Source: Catonia carolina
Taxonomy: Eukaryota; Arthropoda; Insecta; Hemiptera; Achilidae
Length of the DNA: 64,000 nt
Assembly (NCBI GenBank): GCA_035578175.1
Contig: JAQMRL010000011.1
Location: 4,227,501 to 4,291,500, forward strand
Direction: 5' to 3'
The notes under the pieces were generated by a model. It searched no databases and was not told the DNA's origin. It saw nothing but the letters and a program-made list of their open reading frames with translations. Both the position numbers and the translations under genes were made by a program. Shown here piece after piece: positions 39,401-48,400 of the stretch (position 1 is its first letter; every line of letters starts with the position of its first letter).

Positions 39401-42400
39401 CAATACTATCAAAGTGCAATTTCAGTTTTGATTAGACAATAAATAATTAGTTACATAAGAATAACTTTCTGAGAAAGTATCACACAGTACAATTACAGAT
39501 TTTTTTAATATGTTGGAAACAAATGAAGCCAATCAGTCTCCCAAAATAATGCATTGGACGATAGGTTTCATGAGTGATATTCTTTACTAAGAAAATTCCT
39601 TTTGATAATTTAAGTTACAACATCCTGAGATACTCATTCCAACTTAGCAAACTGTCTATTTTAACTCCCCAAGAATTTTGTTGACTAGTTCATAACCACT
39701 GAAAGTACAGTCATCTTTAACCCTTATCAGGCGAATAGCCAATATATTTTTGTTAGATGACGAGTGCGCAAGTACTTAACAGTTTGTGTAATAGTGAAGG
39801 TCAATGTACGCGCACACCAGTAAACATTATAGTTAAACAAAAGCTGAAAGTACGTGAAAGAAAGTACGCTATTTAGAACCACAATCAGGTTAGTGGGAAA
39901 TTTTCTATTGATTTGTGAATGTTGGGGTACCACTCAATTCCAATTCTTTTGAAGAAAACCGTGTAAAGGTCGTATCTCATTTATAAATAAAGTTATAACC
40001 GGGTTTGAAAGCTTGAATGGTAGGGGTAGGTACATTGTTTAATCTTGCTTTTATACCAAAACCAGTTGAATTGAATATGACCTGTAAAATGATATGACCT
40101 GATGTTGGCCTGATGTAAATGATATGATGTAAAATGATATGACCTGATGTTGACCTGATGTTGAAAAATGATATTGATATGACCTGATGTTGACCTGATG
40201 TTGAAAAATGATATTGATATGACCTGATGTTAGCGTTTGTAAGGCGCTGGATAAAAGACAATGAAACGAATTTAAACTGAATAATTTTACAGTAATTAGT
40301 AAACGATTAATTGACTTAATTCGGAGGACCAGGTCAGTTTTAAGCAGCTGCCAACCACAGCAAAAACGAGTTAAAGAATAAACAAAATGAATTAATAATA
40401 GGAGGAACCAAATAACGAAAGGTAACGGACATAATTGGTAGGGAAAAGACATAGGGAGACACACAATTGAACAACTAACCGTAATAAATGAAAAACGTTC
40501 TTACCTGGAATCCATAAAACGACTTGAAACTTGTAGATACGCACGTGGAGACACTGGTAACATTGCAATGAATACACTACGACAGTTTACAATAAAAAAC
40601 ACATGAGCAATTGAATATAATTCACACAAAGCATAGAATAACGAACAGTTTAGGTTTGTAGTAAACCAACGAGTAACGAAACGAACTGATTGTAAACGAA
40701 GAAATGGCAGGGAATCGCCACCCACGCCACGCGCTAAGCGCAAGAGACAAGAACGCACCCATTCATCACGGAAGCTGAGACAAGAGTGTGTTAAGGAAGA
40801 AGCCGGATATGCAGACGGGAGTAGGGATACGGATGACGTGACTTAATGATGTCACGCGGAAACAAAGGCAGGAACAAATTGTGATTAGCGGGGAAAACAG
40901 TTTGAATTAACCCCGGTAAGACTGGCGCTAACAGTCATCTTTAACCCTTATCAGGCGAATAGCCAATATATTTTTGTTAGATGACGAGTGCGCAAGTACT
41001 TAACAGTTTGTGTAATAGTGAAGGTCAATGTACGCGCACACCAGTAAACATTATAGTTAAACAAAAGCTGAAAGTACGTGAAAGAAAGTACGCTATTTAG
41101 AACCACAATCAGGTTAGTGGGAAATTTTCTATTGATTTGAGAATGTTGGGGTACCACTCAATTCCAATTCTTTTGAAGAAAACCGTGTAAAGGTCGTATC
41201 TCATTTATAAATAAATTTATAACCGGGTTTGAAAGCTTGAATGGTAGGGGTAGGTACATTGTTTAATCTTGCTTTTATACCAAAACCAGTTGAATTGAAT
41301 ATGACCTGTAAAACGGAATAAACCCTCCGAGATTCTTAAAATAGCCTATTTTCAGACATTCTTCACAATGAAGCTAAAGTGTTCTAATATTTATCTTTTC
41401 TAATTTTTTTCTACATGCTCGTGTTCACAAAATTCCGTGCTTTCATACTAACATATGTCATATAAATAACTGTAGGAATGGGTCTTTGACATCAGCATAA
41501 AATAGAGAAGTTTTTTCCGCCTTCGTTTTACCACAGAATCCACATTCACTTGACTCTTATACATGCTTGAACAGCCATATAGAATGGTAAGCAAGGCCGT
41601 TTGATACATCAAATTTTTCACTAGACATTTTTCTACAATACCGAACTAAAAAATATAAAAAAATAAATTAATTATAGTCAAATTTTGATAAAAACACGCA
41701 ACTTTACATAAATTACAACAAATTTTCGTAAATTCGCTGTACCTGGCATTAAAAAAACTGAGTTTCATGTTCGTTTTTTTAAAACATCTCTCAAAGTTTT
41801 CTTAACGTCTCATAAAAGTTTTAAATTTTTTGGTTAAAAGATGGATAAAATCAGCCAAATTTATTGGCGCATTCTCGGAATTAGTGTTCAAAGAGTTAAT
41901 ATTGTCAAACCTATCAGTTACACAAGGGTTAATATTCCCTGGGTTTAAAAGTGAAGAACTAAACACATAAGTTCGTATTTCAAAAAACATCGACAAAAAC
42001 AGTTTTGCAGATACTATAATTCAATGTCATAACACATTTCTATGTCCATAACAGGCAGATGGAGTGTTAAATTTTTAACTCGATCTGCTAGTTCCCGGGC
42101 TACAAAAAATAGTTCAGTTTCTTATCACATGGTCAGCTAATTATATGACTGAAGCATTTAAGAACAGAAGAGGTAGAGGTGTAAAAGACACTAGTAAGAG
42201 TTATCTCCTCTGAGAGTAATGAATTTTATTATACAGCCAGACCCAGTGGTGAATGAAGTTAAGGTGTCATTTGCCGGGTGGAAAGTAGATGCATTTAAGT
42301 CCATGGCATGCTGATAAGCATACTTTTCCACTCAGCGAAGAAGGCATTGGTAAACCACCTCATTCCTCGTTTTACTTAGTAAAGCCTCTATAATGCTTTT

Positions 42401-45400
42401 CACCATTGATGAGCTCTACTGTTCCACGTGTTTAACCAATCAGAACATTTGCCAGTGTTGTCAGATTGTACGAATGTATCAGCCTGACAAACATACGTGC
42501 ACACGCGTGTAAGAGCCACAGTAGTTCACTCGTGTCTTGCATCTCGTACTGAACACATTAATTATAGAGCGCGTTAACATTCAATACTTTATATTATATT
42601 CAGCTGGCTGTTCATCTGTACTAATATTATAAAGACAAAGCGTGTTTTTTGTACATGGTAATTTCCAAACCTACTGAATGGATTTTTATGAAATTTTGGC
42701 AGCATATTTGTATTTATATTTACAACATTTTCTTTTAAAATTTAAAATAATGATGACCCTAAGGGCCCTAATAACGATTTTCAAAAACATGTACGTGTGT
42801 GTGTACATGTGAGTACATATTGCTGTTAAAGTAGATGAAGGGGTTCGATGAAGATGAGAGATGTACATGGGGGAAATTATCAAAACGTTGTACGTGTGTG
42901 TGCTTACTGTTGAAGTAGGTAGTTGAAAAAAGGGGAGATGAAGAAGAGACATATGCAGGGGAATTTATCAAAACTCTATGTGTATGTGTATGCGTGGGAA
43001 TATAAAAACAGTCAATCTAGGGGCTAGATAATTTCTGTTACATATTTATTTTTTTAAAAATTGATTAGGTCCTACACATGTTTTGCGTGCAGAGCCGCGT
43101 GGGCCATGCTAGTATGTTATAATTGTTACTGAAAGACCAAAAAAATGGCTGACAAAATATATAACAGAGCACAGAGCCAAGAGAGCAAGTATTGGCAGCA
43201 TTGCTGGCAAGTCATTGGCTAGCTATGAAGTGAGTAAGGGGTAATGCGTATGTTCAGAGCTTATCAACTTTGAAAAATCATATTGAGGTTCAACCCACCC
43301 TTTCGGCTGATGACCTAAAGAACAAACAACATTCCTACAAATTTTTGTTTTCAAAGTATTTTAACAAACATAAAATTAAAAATGTATTGTATGCAATATA
43401 CTTTTAAAACTTCCATTACTTAAAACGTACCTCTTCACTTTTTACATCATTTGGATCAATCTGTAAAGGATCTTTTTCCGAATTATTGTCACAATATTGG
43501 TCTAAATTTAATTCCTAAAAAACCAAAAACACAAAATTAAACATACACAATCAATATAATTATTTAAGTTATTAGTTAGCATCACAGCAGCAAATCCATA
43601 TTAATGTAATGTTTTTTTTCTATCTTTATCCAGAAAAACTTTTAATTAATATTTACTTTTTAACTGCTTTTTTTCAACTTTTTACAAGTAGGCCTACTTT
43701 CGCTGTGCGCACCGCTTCTTCAGGTAATACCATATAGTTTCTAGAAAATTTTATAGTGAAGATGGCATCTTCCTTTGTCAAAGGTTTAATTCAAACTTTT
43801 GAGTTTGTAGAAACTTTTTCTTAATTTGAAAATTTTCTAGAAACTATGTAATTATCTGAGCGGTGCACACCGCAAACGTACTCGTAAAAAATCAAAGAAA
43901 ACGAAAGCAACAAAAAAGGTACTTAAATAGTGTATATTTATTAAAATTTAAAAAATTAATCACTTTTTATTAATTCTAAAGACATGTTCACAAAATCTCA
44001 ATATTTTTCCCTGATTATATTGTGGACCTATGCCTGTTTGAGATTGGTTTTTAACTATGTGACGTTTGTGTGCGAGTAGCCTTCACATTTTGACACTATA
44101 ATTAATCGCCTTCATAGTGCCGCCAGTCATTTTTCTAGTATAGAGTAGAATATTCTACTGTTTACTTATTTCACTGGATTGTTCTGTTATATTCTTCATC
44201 CTTCAAAAAGTTTAATAATTGTTTTATATCTAAGAGGGCTGCCCTTTTTATAAGTGAATATTTTTTGAACAGTCATGCAGTGAGTTAATTAAAATGGTTT
44301 GTACATAACAAGTCAAGTATTGAAGCAGTTTCTTCATGAAGGGCAGATAGTGCACAATTGTAATCAGTTTGTAAACAGGAATCAATTATTTATTTCAATG
44401 TAAATGACCATACTCTTTTTAGTTCAATTTTATTTTTTAAAGTCTTAGCTAAGACCATTTTGAATTAAATTTAGTCTAAGCCGTTTAGTATAATTTTCAA
44501 TTGTTTTAACTGTAACAATTAACTTAAGTAATTAATTTGTAACTGAATATTTATTATAAAGTTAGAAGGTTTTGTTATTTAGAAATAACCGGATCCTGAA
44601 AGAAACCAAAACAGATGTAACAATAATTTTTTTCATCAATCTTTCATATTTCCATTCCATGGACTCTCATTTTCATATTTCACACTCTGGATTTGACACT
44701 CCATTTTCATTTTTCAGTCCATAAATTTTTTTTCTACTTTACATATTCCTCAGAAAAGTTTTGCTAACATTCTACATTAAAAAGGCTTTTCGAGAGAACT
44801 ACAGTTTTATTATGTCATTTTTGAATCTATTTTATTATTTGAAGGCCATTTTTTCAACCTCTGATTGAGCCACAAAAACGCCGGACAAGCGGAGCAAGTA
44901 GGATGTGGTAATGCACAGTGAGCTACTGCAAATCTCCTCTTACCGTTTCTCATAACCTCTACTACTAATTAAGCCAACTCGATAGTTTCAGCTGAGCTGT
45001 AGGCATGTAAATGTGACTGGTAAGATTGACGCTCCTGCCTACTGCAAGTTGTGTGGTGTTGTTCGCTTTCTTTATACTGAAAGGAATAATGCAGCAGAAA
45101 TTCACAGAAGAATATGACAAATGTAGCTGTTTACTGTTAGACTTTACGATGGCTGTGATGAGCCTTCAAAATAAATGAAGAGCAATGCTAGAGTTCTATA
45201 GTTTTACTCATTCATAACAATGCCCGCCTTTACAGTGCAACTGTGACCAAATGGCTTTTAAAGCAGTTTAAATAGGTCATATTTTATCACCTGGTGTATA
45301 TAGCCTCAACTTAGCACTGAGTGATTTTCATTTATTCCTTAAACTGAAGAACTGGCAAAGAAACCAAAGCTTTTAGACCAATAAGGAGCTTCAAAACAAC

Positions 45401-48400
45401 GTTCAGCCCATCTCATCCATCTCATGACTGGTGGGAACGTTATTTGAAGAGGAGATCAGAAAGCTCAGGTCTGATATGACAAATACCTGAATCTTCAAGG
45501 TGATTATGTGAAAAATTACCCAAGTATGTACATAACTTTTGGTAATAAATTTTTCATGTTCTCTTTTCTTTATGGTTCATTGGAAGTTCAAAAAAGAATA
45601 TTACAAAATATAGGTAACTAAAAGAAAAAGAATTTTTACCTCTTTAATATACACAGTGTTGTTAAGGAACTCTTCACAATTTTCATCAATACTAACATTA
45701 TTATTTGAATTCTCAGACTTTATTTTGATCTGAAAATTAAATACAAACAAAGGGGTAAATACTGTACCCTACAATTAAAAATAACCGTTTGTGGACAGAA
45801 TTAGTTTCATGTAAACTGTTTTTAAAGGTGCAAAGTTCACGCAAATTTTATCACTTATTTTTCTCTTCACTTTACTTAATATAATGCATGCAAATATCTC
45901 TCTTTAGTCCTGAGCGATTTGACTTATGCAGATATATCTTACAAATAGAAGACTAAAAAACTTATTTTTGTTCATTGAATTACAGAAAAAAGGAGAAAAT
46001 AAAAATTGTTTAAAAAAAACATTATGATCAAATTGGATGAACATAACACACGTAAGTAGTAACAAACAGGAAGCATGACTGACATGGAACACTGACCTCA
46101 CGGCAGTCAGGAAACACTGGCAAGTAATTTTGATGACTATTGCAACAAATTTTAATCAAAATCTTTTGGGAACAAACTTTTAAATGTGTAAATATATCTG
46201 CTAAACAACTAAAATCATTCAAAACCATAAGTGGGTATATTCGCAAAACGACCTGTGGGAAAAAATTTTGGTGGATATATCCATCAATAGTTCACCAAGG
46301 GTTAAATAAGACATGAAATTATCATACTTAATAGAGTTCGATGAGGGAATATTTAAAAATTCAAAGAGGGAATTGAAAAAATTATAGTCCAGTATTACTG
46401 CCGGCGTATAAGATTGCATTTCTGCTATAAAGAGATAGTGATGGCCAGGTGAGGTACACAGTGCAATAATCATGCCTTTCTAATAACATAATATTAGTAT
46501 AGTAATGCTGACAGCTGATTTTTTACTCATCATCACACTGTCATAACAATATTATGACATAATTATCTAAATTAATATCAGCTGTTTCCCTTAATTGATA
46601 TTTTTAGGTACTGTAGTACACACGTTCTGCAGGTTGCATATATAAGATGAATCTTATACAACAGCATCAATACAAAAGTTTATGATAACATAAAAAATTT
46701 TATGTAGAAAATATGGCACAGATGTAAAATAAAACTAAAGTTAAAAAAATCAAACAAATACTGTAAATAATCATTAACTCGACAACTTTACGTAACAAAT
46801 ACATTTTGTTTTAAAATGTAAAATTAAAATCTATGAGCAAGTAGTAATAGCTATGAAAAAGATAACTAAATAATTAAAAAATCTTCAGTTATGTCAGAAA
46901 ATGACAACCAAGGAAACATAAACATATCCACTTCAATGATTACAATATTTAAAGTAATTCACAAGGAAAATAGACTTATAAAACAAGGCATTAGTCAATA
47001 ATCATTCTGTATTCAGTAACAGCTCTAATTTTGAACAGGCCTTTTGATATTGTAATTAAGTAACAGCTTTCTTATTTTGAACAAGCCTTTTGAGATTTTG
47101 AGGTTTTTTCTATGTCTTGATTGCTCTGCATATTACTGCTGATGCAGACAAGAAGGGTGATAGATGAAAATAAGTTCCCTGTCAGGGAATCAAACTCAGT
47201 ACCCCTAACGTAGAAAGCCAGTTGTGCTGACCACTTCACCACGGGCATGTTGTGGTAACCAATAAATTTAGAAATAGTAACCAAACAAAAAATAAGACAT
47301 TATTACAGTCGTTCAAATACATTCATTAATTAAAAATTGTTGTAACATACCTTATTCTTCCTAGAATAACATTTCAAGGGATGACTAGTACGCTTCATGA
47401 CTTTTTGAAATTCAAACGCCTCAAACTAAAAAAAAATATACAATAAAAATAAATTAACTATTCTGTAATCAGAAAATATAAATTAATTATTCACGTTATT
47501 GTTTAAGATAATGTTCCCTAAATAGTCAGAAAAATTTAATTGCAAAAGGAAGAAAATAACATCAGCAAGATGACATTAGTCTTATTAGAAAAACCTATAT
47601 CAAAGGTGTACATGACACTGGAAACTTGTATACTTCAGAAAGATTTCACACTAATTCATATGTTCATAGGTTTCAGGTATCATTCTTTAAGAACAGTATG
47701 CCTACCCATTGGCCTTTAAAATAAGTTAGTTTTCACAAAAATGCCAGCTTTAACTTCAAAGAAGAATATTACATTCAACTTCACTTATCATGGCAATGTT
47801 AACAATGTTACAGTCATAAGGAAATAATAAAATAAATGTAGCTGTATTATGGATATTGAGCAACAATTGCACTTATATACGAGGTGCGGCTATTAAATAA
47901 TGAGACTGACATTGTAAAAAGTTTATTTTTATTTTATACATAATCACTTATTGTCACCTTCAATATACTCTCCTTCTCTATCCATACAATGCTCCATGCG
48001 AATTTTCTATGGTTGGAAACAGCGCTAGAAGTCATCTTCTGTCAGCTCCTTCAGGACACGTGCCGCTTTCTCTTTTACAGCTCCCACAGACTCAAAATCT
48101 TGTCCCTTTTAATGCAGATTTCACCTTAGGGAACAGGTAGAAGATAATAACATGTGATGAAACGTGGTTTTTTTACTTATGATCTGGAAACGAAGCACCA
48201 ATCCATGCACTGAACGAGCCGAACTTCACCGAGAGTCAAAAAAGCATGAATGAGCAAGTAAAAATTATTTAAAGCAATGATGATTGTTGTTTTTTTTATA
48301 TCCATGGGATTGTGTACCTTTACTGGGTTCTTGTAGGTCAAACAATTTATCAATATTACTACCTTGAGGTACTTTCTAAACTATGTCAAAGAGTAAGGAA

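Larger units (their letters stand above)
42043..43325 (+). repeat. SINE3 copy 2, split by a nested insertion
   Basis: The 5' part is 42043-42390, ending AAAGCCTCTA. The 3' part resumes at 43285 with GAGGTTCAACCC and ends TTTCGGCTGATGACCTAAAG. Together they match the undivided copy at 63.1-63.5 kb. The 894 bp between them are a separate insertion. Confidence 0.75.

Noticed and set aside
40090..40235. Possible CRISPR-like array
   Set aside because: The spacers are themselves repeated and the setting is a eukaryotic intron.
40051..40464. 137-codon minus-strand open frame
   Set aside because: It is produced by the GACCTGATGTT minisatellite, whose repeats lack stops, and has no known domain.
45904..46473. 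Chain of overlapping minus-strand frames in an intron
   Set aside because: No domain, no acceptor or donor in matching phase, and composition like the surrounding intron.
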